Below, piece after piece: positions 18,382 through 27,790 of a stretch of DNA of 64,000 bases (the first letter of the stretch is position 1; each line of letters begins with the position of its first letter). A program made the position numbers and the translations under genes. The DNA is from Gammaproteobacteria bacterium (lineage in GTDB: Bacteria > Pseudomonadota > Gammaproteobacteria > Ga0077536): contig JADLGE010000031.1 of the NCBI GenBank assembly GCA_020849475.1, forward strand, positions 20,732 through 84,731, written 5' to 3'. The notes below the pieces were generated by a model, which saw nothing but the letters and a program-made list of their open reading frames with translations, was not told where the DNA came from and made no database searches.

Positions 18382-18936
18382 TCATCCGGCGGCTGGAATG
18401 AAGCGCAGGGCGACGCCGTTGTTACACCAGCGTTGGCCCGTCGGCGCGGGGCCGTCGTCGAAAACGTGGCCCTGATGTCCACCGCATTTCACGCAGTGGT
18501 ATTCGGTGCGCGGCCAAATCATCCTGTAATCGCGTTGCGTGGCGAGATGGCCTTCGATGCTGGTAAAGAAGCTCGGCCAGCCGGTGCCACTGTCGTATTT
18601 CATGGCCGAGCTGAACAACGGCAGCTCGCAGGCGCGACAGACGAACAGGCCGTCGCGCTTCTCGTCGTTCAGCGCGCTGCTGAAAGGCCTCTCAGTGTCT
18701 TCTTCGAATAACACGCCGTAGGCATCGCCCGGCAACTGCGCGCGCCATTCATCGGCGCTGCGCGTCACGCGCGGAGTGGGTTCGACGATGGCGACACCGG
18801 CGGCGCGCAAGGCCTGCCAGTTGCCGCGCACGCTGACCCGTGCGGCGGCGTCAGCATCCGCCCTGGCCCGCGTGGCGCCCAGCAACAGCCACGACACGGC
18901 GCCGGCACTGAACTTGAGGAGTTTTCTGCGCGACAT
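18382..18936 (-). CDS. msrB: peptide-methionine (R)-S-oxide reductase MsrB, Tat-exported form
   Basis: A 184-residue enzyme that reduces methionine-R-sulfoxide in proteins. Zinc-binding CRACE and CVKCGGHQGHVFDDGP, the core SGTGWPSF, and the catalytic Cys in RWCNNGVALRF are all present. The N-terminus MSRRKLLKFSAG is a twin-arginine signal followed by a hydrophobic stretch ending in ARADA, so the enzyme is probably exported folded to the periplasm, unlike cytosolic MsrB. GGAGAG precedes the ATG at 18936. It is 66 bases downstream of gshA and may be read from the same transcript, linking two redox-related functions. Confidence 0.92.
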   Translation of the reverse strand: MSRRKLLKFSAGAVSWLLLGATRARADADAAARVSVRGNWQALRAAGVAIVEPTPRVTRSADEWRAQLPGDAYGVLFEEDTERPFSSALNDEKRDGLFVCRACELPLFSSAMKYDSGTGWPSFFTSIEGHLATQRDYRMIWPRTEYHCVKCGGHQGHVFDDGPAPTGQRWCNNGVALRFIPAAG

Positions 18937-19002
18937 GTCATCTCTCCGCTCGAGATCTTGTGCTCTGAGCGGCGTCACGGCAGCGGGTTCCCGCCGCCCT
19001 GC

Positions 19003-20571
19003 TCAGTGCTGCAGATACTTGTCCATGAATTGCGCGAAGGGCTCGCTACGATCCGCTTCCAGTCGCGCCTGCTCGGCATGGGACGCGGCGGCCAGCGAAT
19101 CGAACTCTTGCGTCACTTCGGCGCCGGGCGGACGCGCACGGAAATCCGCGCGGTGCTTGAGCGACAGTTCGCGCGTGTAGCTGTGGAATTCGCTCTGTGA
19201 TTCGCGCAGCGTCGCCAGCACCCGCGCCGACGGCAGCAGTTCCATGTCATTGAGGGCCTCGACCTGCCGCGCCACGGCGTCCTGGTAGACAGAGCTGCCC
19301 ATGTGCGCGTCGAGGTGCGCAGCCAAAGGCTGCACGCGCGCACAGATCTCGAGGCTCCAGTCGCGCAGGGAGACGCGTCCGCCATTGCGCACCAGTTCCA
19401 GCCCCGGCGTGCGGCCGCGCAGCGCCACCGTCAACTCGTTATATTCAATCTCGTGCAGCTCTTCGGCGGTCAGGTTGGCGCTCGATTCCAGGAGGCAGAA
19501 CAGCACCAGCACTTCGGTGAAGTACAACTGCTGTATCGACACGCCGGTAGGCTCGAGACAGTTCACATCGAGGGCGCGCACTTCCACGTATTCGACACCG
19601 CGCTTCTCCAGCGCGTCGCTCGGGCGCTCGCCCGGCAAGGTGGTGCGCTTGGGCCGGATGTAGCTGTAATACTCGTTCTCGATCTGCAGCACGCTGGTGG
19701 TGAGCTGGATGATTTTGTCGCCATCGCGTGTGCCGATGGCCTCGTATTCGGGATAGGGCAGCTTGAGGGCACGCCTGAGATCCGAGATATAGCTCTTGAG
19801 GTCGTCGTGGGAGACCAGCAGCGCCGACTGGTTCTTGTTCTTGTAGCCGATATCACTCATGCGCAGCGAGGTCGCATAGGGCAGATAGAACGTGCCGCGC
19901 TGCATCTGGTGAAAGCGTGTGGTGCGCCCGGCCAGGAAGGACTTGCACACCGCCGGCGAATTGCCGAACAAGAGCGGGATCATCCAGCCGAAGCGTTTGA
20001 AATTGCGAATCAGCGCGAAGTAGCGATCGTTGATGAAGTCCTGCAGCTCGCCGCGGTCCTCATCGTCATTCTGAAAAGCCGGCCAGAACTCGCTCGGCAG
20101 CGAATAATTGAAATGCACGCCGGCGATGGCCTGCATGCGCCGCCCGTAGCGGTAATCGAGGCCGACACGGTACAGATGCTTCAGGCGCCCGATGTTCGAT
20201 GTGCCGTAGTCGGCGAGCGGAATGGCGCTGTCATCGGCCACCGCGCAGGGCATGCTGGCCGCCCACAGCACCTCGTCGTCGGGCATGTGCTGATAGGCGA
20301 AACGATGAATGTCATCGAGGAAGCGCACCGTGTCGCGCACGTCGGCGAAGGCCGGCGTGATGAATTCCGCGAGCGCTTCGGAGTAGTCGGTGGTGATGCA
20401 CGGATGGGTCAGTGCCGCGCCCCAGGCGTGGGGATGGGGCGTCAACGAGATGGCGCCATTGGCGGCAATCCGCAGGCTTTCCTTTTCCAGGCCTTTGCGG
20501 CCACCGCCGAGCAGGCGGTCGGTGCCGGATGCGCGCATGCGCTCCAGGCGTTGTTCTAGTTGTCGGCGCAT
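19003..20571 (-). CDS. gshA: glutamate-cysteine ligase
   Basis: A 522-residue enzyme of the proteobacterial (E. coli-type) family that joins glutamate and cysteine, the first step of glutathione synthesis. Diagnostic parts are GLEKESLRIAANG, the helix around HMPDDEVLWAASMPC, GVHFNYSLP and EVRALDVNCLEPTGVS. Length agrees with the family (about 520). The ATG at 20571 is chosen because the reading upstream (to 20739) has no family similarity. It is divergent from a 5-oxoprolinase-like gene pair, which makes sense because 5-oxoproline is a glutathione breakdown product. Confidence 0.96.
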   Translation of the reverse strand: MRRQLEQRLERMRASGTDRLLGGGRKGLEKESLRIAANGAISLTPHPHAWGAALTHPCITTDYSEALAEFITPAFADVRDTVRFLDDIHRFAYQHMPDDEVLWAASMPCAVADDSAIPLADYGTSNIGRLKHLYRVGLDYRYGRRMQAIAGVHFNYSLPSEFWPAFQNDDEDRGELQDFINDRYFALIRNFKRFGWMIPLLFGNSPAVCKSFLAGRTTRFHQMQRGTFYLPYATSLRMSDIGYKNKNQSALLVSHDDLKSYISDLRRALKLPYPEYEAIGTRDGDKIIQLTTSVLQIENEYYSYIRPKRTTLPGERPSDALEKRGVEYVEVRALDVNCLEPTGVSIQQLYFTEVLVLFCLLESSANLTAEELHEIEYNELTVALRGRTPGLELVRNGGRVSLRDWSLEICARVQPLAAHLDAHMGSSVYQDAVARQVEALNDMELLPSARVLATLRESQSEFHSYTRELSLKHRADFRARPPGAEVTQEFDSLAAASHAEQARLEADRSEPFAQFMDKYLQH

Positions 20572-20791
20572 AGGTTCGAGACTCGAAGCGTGCCTGGGCG
20601 AGCACGCGTGGTTTATCGAGGCCGCAGTATAGCAGCGCCGCACCAATGTGAAGCCGGCAGCGCCGGTGCCTGGACTTCGGGGCGATGGCCAAGCAAGAAT
20701 GCGGCTGTCCATGGACAGCCCTTCGCCGCACGCAGCCATGCGTGCCGCCGTTGTGTGCCGTCAGGACAGGCATCACACGAGGGTGATAGAC

Positions 20792-21664
20792 ATGATCTAC
20801 GAACAACCGAAGTTCAGCCCGGGCGGCGATCGCTACATGCTGATCGAGTTCGGTGACGAGATGAATCTCGATCTGAATTTCATGGGCCAGGGCCTGGCCA
20901 CGGCCCTGGCCGGCGGCACCATCCCCGGCGTGGTCGAAACCGCGCCGTGCTTCGCCACCACGCTCATCCATTACGAGCCGGAAATCATTGGCTACGACGA
21001 CTTGAAGCGCGAAGTCGAGCGCCTCATCGGCTCCTTGGGCGGCAGCGACGATATCGAAATGGACAGCCGCCTGTTCTATTTCCCAACGCTTTATCTCGAC
21101 CCCTGGAGTCGCGAATGCATTGATGACTATCGCGCCAAGATCAATCCCTCCAAGGAATATGACCCAGAGTTCGTGGCGCGCATCAATGGCCTCGACGACG
21201 TGCAGCAGTTCGTGCGCGTGCATTCGGGCACCGAATACTGGGCAGCGAGTCTCGGCTTCTGGCCCGGCCTCGCGTTTCTCATGCCACTCGATCCGCGTTG
21301 CCGTCTGACCGCGCCCAAGTACAACCCGCCACGCACCTGGACGCCGCAGGGCACGCTGTCGATGGGCGGCATGTCGACCGCCATCTACCCGGTGGCGAGC
21401 CCCGGCGGCTACCAGCTGTTTGGCCGCACGCCGGTGCCGATCTGGGACCGTGAACGCCGCTTTGCCGAATTCGAAGGCGATTTGTGCATCTTCAAGCCGG
21501 GTGACCGCTTGAAGTTCGTGCCGTGCTCGATGGAGGAATACCTTGAAGTCGAACGCAAGGTCGAGGAGGGCAGTTACAAGTACAACATCGTCGAGTACCA
21601 GCGCTTCTCGGTCCGCAATTACAAGAACTGGGTAAAGCGCCTCGATCTCAACGCGCGGTTCTGA
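20792..21664 (+). CDS. carboxyltransferase/5-oxoprolinase subunit B-like protein (KipI/PxpB family)
   Basis: A 290-residue protein of the KipI/PxpB/allophanate hydrolase subunit 1 family (carboxyltransferase domain C/D). Recognisable are GDRYMLIEFGDEMNLDLN at the start, the HSGTEYWAASLGFWPGLAFL block, and LSMGGMSTAIYPVASPGGYQLFGRTP, the family hallmark. It is longer than E. coli PxpB (about 218) because of an extra 60-residue tail. With the next gene (nine bases away) it probably forms the catalytic BC core of an ATP-dependent 5-oxoprolinase or a related biotin-dependent carboxyltransferase; no PxpA is visible. Confidence 0.85.
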   Translation: MIYEQPKFSPGGDRYMLIEFGDEMNLDLNFMGQGLATALAGGTIPGVVETAPCFATTLIHYEPEIIGYDDLKREVERLIGSLGGSDDIEMDSRLFYFPTLYLDPWSRECIDDYRAKINPSKEYDPEFVARINGLDDVQQFVRVHSGTEYWAASLGFWPGLAFLMPLDPRCRLTAPKYNPPRTWTPQGTLSMGGMSTAIYPVASPGGYQLFGRTPVPIWDRERRFAEFEGDLCIFKPGDRLKFVPCSMEEYLEVERKVEEGSYKYNIVEYQRFSVRNYKNWVKRLDLNARF

Positions 21665-21673
21665 CGGAGACAG

Positions 21674-22648
21674 ATGATGTTCGAAGTACTCAAGGCTGGA
21701 CTGGAAACGTCCATCCAGGACTGGCCGGGCCGCATCGGCTATTGGAACAAAGGCTTTCCGCCGTCCGGGCCCATGGATTCATGGTCGTTTCGCCTCGCCA
21801 ATCTGTTGGTCGGCAACCCGCTCGGCGACGCCGGCCTCGAATGTCAGTTCATGGGGCCGACCCTGCGCTTCACGCGTGACGGCGTCATCGCGCTGACCGG
21901 CGCCGACATGCAGGCCAAGCTCGACGACGTGCCGGTCGCGCCGTGGCAGAGCTTCGCGGTGCGCAGCGGCCAGACTCTGGCGATGTCTTTCGCCAAGGTC
22001 GGCGCGCGCGCTTACATCGCCTTCGCCGGTGGCATCGATGCGCCTTTCGTACTGGGCTCACGCTCGACTTTTCACAAGGCCGGCGTCGGCGGCCTGGACG
22101 GCTATGCCTTGAAGGCCGGTCAACATATTCCGGTGCTGGCTGGGCAAGGTCGTGCCGGGCGCCGCGTGAAAGAAGCGGCGCGTCCCCCTATCCGCAGCGA
22201 CAAACGTTGGGATGTGGAAGCCGTGGCCGGGCCCAATGACGACTGGATCGACGCCGACGGCCACGCGCGTTTCCTCGCCACCGACTGGAAGGTTTCGAGC
22301 AAGAGCGATCGCACCGGCTTTCGTCTCGAAGGCCCGCAGTGGACCTTCACCTCCAAGGCCTACAACAAGCTGCCCGAACATGGCTCGGAACCGGCCAACA
22401 TCCTCGACCAGGGCTATCCGCTCGGCGCCATCAACCTCGCCGGCCAGACGCCCATCATCCTCGTCAGTGACGGTCCGAGCATGGGCGGCTTCATCAACCC
22501 CTACACGGTGCCGAGTTGTGCATTCTGGAAACTCGCACAGGCGCGTCCCGCCGAGGTGTTTCGCTTCAAGGCCGTGAGTGTGCGGGAAGCGCAGGACGGC
22601 GCGCAGGCGATCAAGGCGCTGTGCGTGGAAGCGAGTATCGAGGGTTAG
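21674..22648 (+). CDS. carboxyltransferase/5-oxoprolinase subunit C-like protein (KipA/PxpC family)
   Basis: A 324-residue partner of the previous gene. Family features: VLKAGLETSIQDWPGRIGYW at the start, GPMDSWSFRLANLLVGN, ALTGADMQAKLD, YIAFAGGIDAPFVLGSRST, and the late block PIILVSDGPSMGGF. Two ATG codons (21674, 21677) follow GGAG. Partner and order match pxpB-pxpC operons. Next to gshA, recycling of 5-oxoproline is the simplest role, but the same folds also occur in urea and acyl-CoA carboxylation, so the substrate is inferred. Confidence 0.87.
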   Translation: MMFEVLKAGLETSIQDWPGRIGYWNKGFPPSGPMDSWSFRLANLLVGNPLGDAGLECQFMGPTLRFTRDGVIALTGADMQAKLDDVPVAPWQSFAVRSGQTLAMSFAKVGARAYIAFAGGIDAPFVLGSRSTFHKAGVGGLDGYALKAGQHIPVLAGQGRAGRRVKEAARPPIRSDKRWDVEAVAGPNDDWIDADGHARFLATDWKVSSKSDRTGFRLEGPQWTFTSKAYNKLPEHGSEPANILDQGYPLGAINLAGQTPIILVSDGPSMGGFINPYTVPSCAFWKLAQARPAEVFRFKAVSVREAQDGAQAIKALCVEASIEG

Positions 22649-22656
22649 CGAACCAG

Positions 22657-22680
22657 TGTCAGGCTGAAGCCTGACCCACA
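22657..22680. repeat. REP-like palindrome, family 1, single copy
   Basis: Palindrome GTCAGGCT-GA-AGCCTGAC (22658-22675) with T before and CCCACA after. It lies nine bases past the stop of the PxpC-like gene. The same element recurs at 45013, 45084, 51670, 57441 and 57485. Confidence 0.85.
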
Positions 22681-22708
22681 GAAGAGAGCAGAATCGCCGG
22701 CAAACGCC

Positions 22709-24193
22709 TCAGGCGGCCGGCACCAGGCCGTTCTGCGCCATCGCCACCGCGCGGAAAATCGCGCGGCCCTTGTTCATGGTCTCTTCCCATTCGAGTGCCG
22801 GCACCGAGTCGGCCACCACGCCGCAACCCGCTTCGATGTAGAGCCGGCCTTGATGCATGACCGCCGTGCGGATGGCGATGGCGGTGTCCATGTTGCCGTT
22901 CCATGACAGGTAACCGACCGCGCCGCCGTAGACGCCACGCTTGACCGGTTCGAGTTCGTCGATGATTTCCATGGCGCGAATCTTGGGGGCGCCCGACAAG
23001 GTGCCTACCGGCAAGGTCGCACGCAGCACGTCCATCGCGGACTTGTCGGCGCGCAGCCGGCCTTCGACGTTCGACGAGATGTGCATGACGTGCGAGTAAC
23101 GCTCGATGACCATCTTGTCGGTGACTTTCACGCTGCCGGTCTCGGCCACGCGGCCGATGTCATTGCGGCCGAGATCGATCAGCATCAGGTGCTCGGCGAG
23201 CTCTTTCGGGTCCGACAGCAATTCTTTTTCGAGCGCCAGGTCTTCTTCTTCGGTGCGCCCGCGGCGGCGCGTGCCGGCCAGCGGTCGCGTGGTCACCACG
23301 CCGTTTTCGAGGCGCACGAGAATCTCGGGGCTGGAACCGATGACCTGGAAATCGCCGAGGTCGAGGAAGAACAGGTAGGGGGACGGGTTCAGATGGCGCA
23401 GCGCGCGATAGACGTTGAGCGGCGGCAGGTTCAATTCCACCGACATGCGCTGCGCGAGCACCACCTGCATCACGTCGCCGTCGACGATGTAACGCTTGAT
23501 GCGTTCGACGGCCTGCTTGAAAGCATCACTGCCAAATTCTGAATGGAAGTCGACTTCCTCCAGCGGCGCACCGGTCGAATGCAGGGGGAATGCCGGCGCC
23601 GGCGCCTGCAGACGCGCGGCCAGCGCGCCGAGTTCGCGGCGCGCGTCGTCGAGTAAAGCTTCGTCGCTGGCGTCGATGTATTTGACCAGCAGGAGTTCGC
23701 CGCGCAGGTTGTCGAACACCACGAACTTGTCGACCTGCATGAGATAGATGTCGGGCGTGCCTATCGGGTCGGGCGGCGTCGAAGCGCGCAGACGCGGTTC
23801 GACGTAGCGCACGGTGTCGTAACCGAAGTAGCCGACCAGGCCGCCGCAGAAGCGCGGCAGTTCATCGACCGCCGGCGCATGGAAGCGCGTCTGGTACTCG
23901 GCGATGTAGGCGAGCGGGTCTTCGCAGTCGAACTGCTCCACCGGCACACCGTTATCGCACACCGACACTTCGCGTCCACGGACCACGATCGTGCGCACCG
24001 CCGGCAGACCGATGATCGAATAACGGCCCCACTTCTCACCGCCTTCGACCGATTCGAGCAGAAACGAATGACGCCCCAGCGCGAGCTTGGCGTAGGCGCT
24101 GAGCGGGGTGTCGAGGTCGGCCAGCACGCGCCGCGTGACCGGCACGCGGTTGTAACCGGCCGCGCGCAATTCTCTGAATCTTTCGGGTGTCAC
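22709..24193 (-). CDS. trpE: anthranilate synthase component I
   Basis: A 494-residue chorismate-using enzyme making anthranilate for tryptophan. TrpE rather than PabB is indicated by RPLAGTRRRG (PabB has Lys in place of Ala), GAPKIRAMEIIDELEPVKRG, and the N-terminal LLESVEGGEKWGRYS segment of the tryptophan-binding regulatory site. Length is normal. The start is the GTG at 24193 (GTG ACA CCC GAA), with only a weak AGAGA upstream. No trpG follows within the minus-strand run in this window, so the glutaminase subunit must be elsewhere. Confidence 0.96.
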   Translation of the reverse strand: MTPERFRELRAAGYNRVPVTRRVLADLDTPLSAYAKLALGRHSFLLESVEGGEKWGRYSIIGLPAVRTIVVRGREVSVCDNGVPVEQFDCEDPLAYIAEYQTRFHAPAVDELPRFCGGLVGYFGYDTVRYVEPRLRASTPPDPIGTPDIYLMQVDKFVVFDNLRGELLLVKYIDASDEALLDDARRELGALAARLQAPAPAFPLHSTGAPLEEVDFHSEFGSDAFKQAVERIKRYIVDGDVMQVVLAQRMSVELNLPPLNVYRALRHLNPSPYLFFLDLGDFQVIGSSPEILVRLENGVVTTRPLAGTRRRGRTEEEDLALEKELLSDPKELAEHLMLIDLGRNDIGRVAETGSVKVTDKMVIERYSHVMHISSNVEGRLRADKSAMDVLRATLPVGTLSGAPKIRAMEIIDELEPVKRGVYGGAVGYLSWNGNMDTAIAIRTAVMHQGRLYIEAGCGVVADSVPALEWEETMNKGRAIFRAVAMAQNGLVPAA

Positions 24194-24309
24194 GGCTGCG
24201 ATCTCTGCTTCTGCGGGCCGGCGCGGCGGATGTCAGGTGAACGCGCCCGGCGTGGGGCGGCAAGCGTAATCCATTCACTGCACCCCAACAAGCAAGGCCC
24301 GGAGCGCTA

Positions 24310-25128
24310 TCAAGGTCCGTGGTCCAGCAGTTCCCAGTGCTGTTGTCCGTCTTTCAGGAAGGTGCTTTTGGAAGTCTCGCTACGCGCGAGTTTGACCAGG
24401 CCGACACCGGGCGCGAACCATTCGCGCACTTCGACCGCGACGCTGGCCGTGCCATTGCCGCGGTCCGTCGGTACCTGGGCCACGCCGTGCCCTTCGATTT
24501 CCAGACAGTGGGTGAAGCGGCCGGCCGCCACCTCGACCGTGGCCTCGTCGCCGACCACGCGCATGGCAAGGGTGACGGGCAGACGGCGTGGAATGATGCG
24601 GTCACGGGGTTCAAAAGTGCGACTCTCGACCAGCGCCAGCGTCGATTGGGTCTGCCAGTCGCTGCCGGGTTTGAGCGTGGCCGGCAGCATCACGCGTGGC
24701 GGTGTGTCGCTGTGCGGGCCGCGCATACCGGGCCGCAGGCTCGCGATACGCACCACGGCACCGTCCTGTCGACGCATATAGTCGGCCGAACCGGCCTGGG
24801 CGGTCTGCAGGTGGACGGTGTTGTCCATGCCCGGCGCCAGCCCGGCGTTCTGCATGAGGTAGCGACTGTGATGTGTTTCGTCCAAGACCGTGGCGTCGAC
24901 CGCGAAATACCACCAGCGGGGTGCTTGGAGCGGGTAGTAGTCGCCGCTGTCGGTCTTGCAACCGACCAAGCTCGACACCAGCAGCGCGAGTCCCGTCAGT
25001 CGATATCGTGTGCGGTGGGCGTGGGCAGTCGCGAGCAAGCGCTGAGCCTCGGCGTGAAACCTGCGACCAGCTTGTCGGATGGGGCCGTCCTTGGCCAGCG
25101 TCCCGTCACGGCGGGACGGCTCGAGCAT
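24310..25128 (-). CDS. putative lipoprotein of unknown function
   Basis: The protein carries a lipobox-like LALLVSSLVGCKTD, then about 215 residues of beta-rich sequence (YYPLQAPRWWYFAVDATVL, VEVREWFAPGVGLVKLARSE), in the style of DUF3108-like lipid-handling or DUF-type lipoproteins: a late tract CLEIEGHGVAQVPTDRGNG followed by VREWFAPGVGLVK is seen in such proteins. The ATG at 25128 places 50 residues before the cysteine; a TTG at 25038 gives a normal-length signal and may be the true start. It is 116 bases downstream of no obvious operon partner. Confidence 0.68.
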   Translation of the reverse strand: MLEPSRRDGTLAKDGPIRQAGRRFHAEAQRLLATAHAHRTRYRLTGLALLVSSLVGCKTDSGDYYPLQAPRWWYFAVDATVLDETHHSRYLMQNAGLAPGMDNTVHLQTAQAGSADYMRRQDGAVVRIASLRPGMRGPHSDTPPRVMLPATLKPGSDWQTQSTLALVESRTFEPRDRIIPRRLPVTLAMRVVGDEATVEVAAGRFTHCLEIEGHGVAQVPTDRGNGTASVAVEVREWFAPGVGLVKLARSETSKSTFLKDGQQHWELLDHGP

Positions 25129-25187
25129 CAAAAAATTTGTGTAGCGATAGCGTTATTTTATTTGGCTGTTGCGGGCGTGAGGCCCGC

Positions 25188-25394
25188 TCAGGAACTCAGC
25201 GAATGATCGTTGGTGTAGAAGATGCCGGTCAGCTCCTGCTTTTCGGTCAGGGCCAGGCGCAACAGCACGCGGGCGCCGATGGCGCGGGCGCGGCTAAATA
25301 CTTCGTCGGCGGTCTCGAACGGAATGTATTCGCCATTCAGATCCCGGTATCCGTGGAATCGGGCGGACTGGCTCAGCTTCTTTATTGCATTCAT
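25188..25394 (-). CDS. small protein of unknown function
   Basis: A 68-residue soluble protein with GGAG six bases before the ATG at 25394; an earlier in-frame start at 25433 has no such site. It contains the segment DLNGEYIPFETADEVFSRAR and a C-terminal TGIFYTNDHSL. No family recognised. Confidence 0.6.
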   Translation of the reverse strand: MNAIKKLSQSARFHGYRDLNGEYIPFETADEVFSRARAIGARVLLRLALTEKQELTGIFYTNDHSLSS

Positions 25395-25718
25395 GGTCGG
25401 CTCCGTGGCTCGAATGTCTTCGCCGGTCTCCAAAGCAACAAGCGTTCCACAGGCTGTTGGCGCGATTGGGCGCGCCCAGGAATGAGAACCGGTAGATGTT
25501 TCCAGCGACGTTCTGTGACGGGGTTCGCCCCGCTCCCGCAGTCAATCCTTCAACCGAGTGCGCAGCTTGTCTCTCGTTGGCGACGCCTTCTCCCGTAGCG
25601 GGCAGGCTCGCGGCTCGTGCGCGAGCGCATCCAAGCCGATAGCGGCCGCGCAGCGCTTGTCTTTCGCTTGCAAGCGATGCTCGCGACCACCGTCCCCTGG
25701 TGGCGACACGCGAGGCTG

Positions 25719-26903
25719 TCAGTGCTGTTTCTTCAGCGCCTTCATGGCCCGTTCCAGGCCATCAATGGTAAGCGGGAACATACGGTCCGAGAGCAGCTCC
25801 TTGACCATGCCGATGGACGGGATATGGCCCCAGTATTCTTCCGCCTGTGGATTGAGCCATACCGCGTAAGGGAACACCGCCAGCAGGCGCGCCATCCAGG
25901 TCGCGCCCGCTTCTTCATTCCAATGTTCGACGCTGCCACCGACCGCCATGATCTCGTAAGGGCTCATGGTGCCGTCGCCGACGAACACAATCTTGTGATC
26001 GGCGCCGTAGGTGTGCATGACCTTTTGGGTCGGCACCCGCACGTTGGCGCGCATGCTGTTGTCGCGCCACACCGTCTCATACAGGAAGTTATGAAAGTAG
26101 TAGTGTTCGAGATGCTTGAACTCGCTGCGCGCGGCGGAGAACAGTTCCTCGCACACCCGCACGTAAGGGTCCATCGAACCGCCGACGTCGAGGAACAACA
26201 GAATCTTGGTGGCATTGTGCCGTTCCGGCACCATCTTGATGTCGAGCAGGCCGGCGTTACGCGCGGTCGAGCGAATGGTGTCGGGCAAATCCAGCTCATC
26301 GGCCGCGCCTTCGCGCGCGAAACGGCGCAGCTTGCGCAATGCGAGCTTGATGTTGCGCGTGCCGAGCTCCACCGAGTCATCGAGATTCTTGAAATCGCGT
26401 CGTTCCCACACCTTGGTGGCGCGGCCCTGGCGGCCTTCTTCCTGACCGATGCGCACCCCTTCGGGATTGTAGCCATGGGCGCCAAACGGCGAAGTGCCGC
26501 CGGTGCCTATCATCTTGTTGCCGCCGTGGTGGGCCTTCTTCTGCTCTTCGAGACGCTTGCGCAAGGTCTCCATGAGCTTGTCCCAGCCACCCAGCGCTTC
26601 TATCTGCGCTTTTTCTTCTTCGGTCAGATTGAGCTCTTTCTGCTTCTTCAGCCATTCGAGCGGAATCTCGCCGAGCAGGTGATCGAACAACATCTCCTGA
26701 CCGCGGAAGTGCTCACCGAACACCTGGTCGAAGCGGTCGAAGAAGCGCTCGTCCTTGACCAGGGTCGCGCGCGACAGGTAGTAGAAATCGTTGATGCTGA
26801 ACCCGCACACGCGCGCTTCGAGCGCGCCCATCAAGGTCAGATACTCGGTGATCGACACCGGTATCTGCACCTTGCGCAGCTTGTAGAAGAGTTCAGTTAG
26901 CAC
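25719..26903 (-). CDS. VWA domain protein, CoxE-like
   Basis: A 394-residue protein whose C-terminal half is a von Willebrand factor A domain with a MIDAS-type FLDVGGSMDPYVRV (about residue 233) and IVFVGDGTMSPYEI. The N-terminal part, with FYKLRKVQIPVSITEYLTLMGAL, is typical of CoxE-like partners of MoxR ATPases. It overlaps the MoxR gene by 11 bases. Such pairs act as chaperones that insert metals or activate enzymes; the client is unknown here. Confidence 0.88.
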   Translation of the reverse strand: MLTELFYKLRKVQIPVSITEYLTLMGALEARVCGFSINDFYYLSRATLVKDERFFDRFDQVFGEHFRGQEMLFDHLLGEIPLEWLKKQKELNLTEEEKAQIEALGGWDKLMETLRKRLEEQKKAHHGGNKMIGTGGTSPFGAHGYNPEGVRIGQEEGRQGRATKVWERRDFKNLDDSVELGTRNIKLALRKLRRFAREGAADELDLPDTIRSTARNAGLLDIKMVPERHNATKILLFLDVGGSMDPYVRVCEELFSAARSEFKHLEHYYFHNFLYETVWRDNSMRANVRVPTQKVMHTYGADHKIVFVGDGTMSPYEIMAVGGSVEHWNEEAGATWMARLLAVFPYAVWLNPQAEEYWGHIPSIGMVKELLSDRMFPLTIDGLERAMKALKKQH

Positions 26904-27750
26904 CAGTGCGCCTCGACATGAACACCAGGCGCTCGAACAGGTGCATGTCCTGTTCGTTCTTCAGCATCGCGCCGTAAAGCTTGGGAATGGCGCGACGGGT
27001 GTCCTTCTCGCGCAGCGCTTCCGGCGGAATGTCTTCGGCCACCAGGAGCTTGATCCAGTCCAGCAGTTCCGAAGTCGACGGACGCTTCTTCAAGCCCGGG
27101 ATATCGCGCAGTTCGAAGAAGCATTCCAGGGCCTCGGCCAACAGGTGCTTCTTGATGTCCGGGTAATGCACGCGAACGATGGCATCCATGGTGTCGCGAT
27201 CGGGGAACTGGATGTAATGAAAGAAGCAGCGACGCAGGAAGGCGTCCGGCAGTTCCTTTTCATTGTTGCTGGTGATGATGATGATCGGGCGGGTCTTGGC
27301 CTTCACCACCTGCTTGGTCTCGTAGACATAGAACTCCATGCGGTCGAGTTCGAGCAACAGGTCGTTCGGGAATTCGATGTCGGCCTTGTCGATTTCGTCA
27401 ATCAGCAACACCGGCTGGCCGTCGGCTTCAAAGGCCTCCCACAGTTTGCCTTTGACGATGTAGTTCGAGATGTCATGCACTTTGTTGTCGCCGAGCTGCG
27501 AATCACGCAGGCGCGCGACGGCGTCATATTCATACAGGCCCTGGGCGGCCTTGGTGGTGGACTTGATGTGCCACGGGATCAGCGGGCGACCGAGTGAGCG
27601 CGCGATTTCCTCGGCGAGCATGGTCTTGCCGGTACCCGGTTCGCCCTTGACGAGCAGCGGCCGCTGCAGAGTGACGGCGGCATTGACGGCCATCATGAGG
27701 TCTTCGGTTACGATGTACGTATCAGTGCCGGAAAATCGTTGGTTCGACAT
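26893..27750 (-). CDS. MoxR-family AAA+ ATPase
   Basis: A 285-residue AAA+ ATPase with Walker A GEPGTGKTML, Walker B VLLIDEIDKAD, sensor-1 IIITSNNEKELPDAFLRRC and an arginine finger region in the latter. The ATG at 27750 (MSNQRFSGTDTYIVTEDL) resembles known starts of this subfamily; a GTG at 27801 would overlap the divergent Sel1 gene. Together with the downstream VWA protein it forms the common MoxR-CoxE chaperone pair, used elsewhere to activate metalloenzymes such as CO dehydrogenase. Confidence 0.92.
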   Translation of the reverse strand: MSNQRFSGTDTYIVTEDLMMAVNAAVTLQRPLLVKGEPGTGKTMLAEEIARSLGRPLIPWHIKSTTKAAQGLYEYDAVARLRDSQLGDNKVHDISNYIVKGKLWEAFEADGQPVLLIDEIDKADIEFPNDLLLELDRMEFYVYETKQVVKAKTRPIIIITSNNEKELPDAFLRRCFFHYIQFPDRDTMDAIVRVHYPDIKKHLLAEALECFFELRDIPGLKKRPSTSELLDWIKLLVAEDIPPEALREKDTRRAIPKLYGAMLKNEQDMHLFERLVFMSRRTGAN

Positions 27751-27790
27751 GTCGCCCACAAATGTTGGAAGTTCGCGGCCATTGTAAAAC

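Noticed and set aside
19303..20559. 418-codon plus-strand frame across gshA
   Set aside because: Antisense shadow of a gene with diagnostic motifs.
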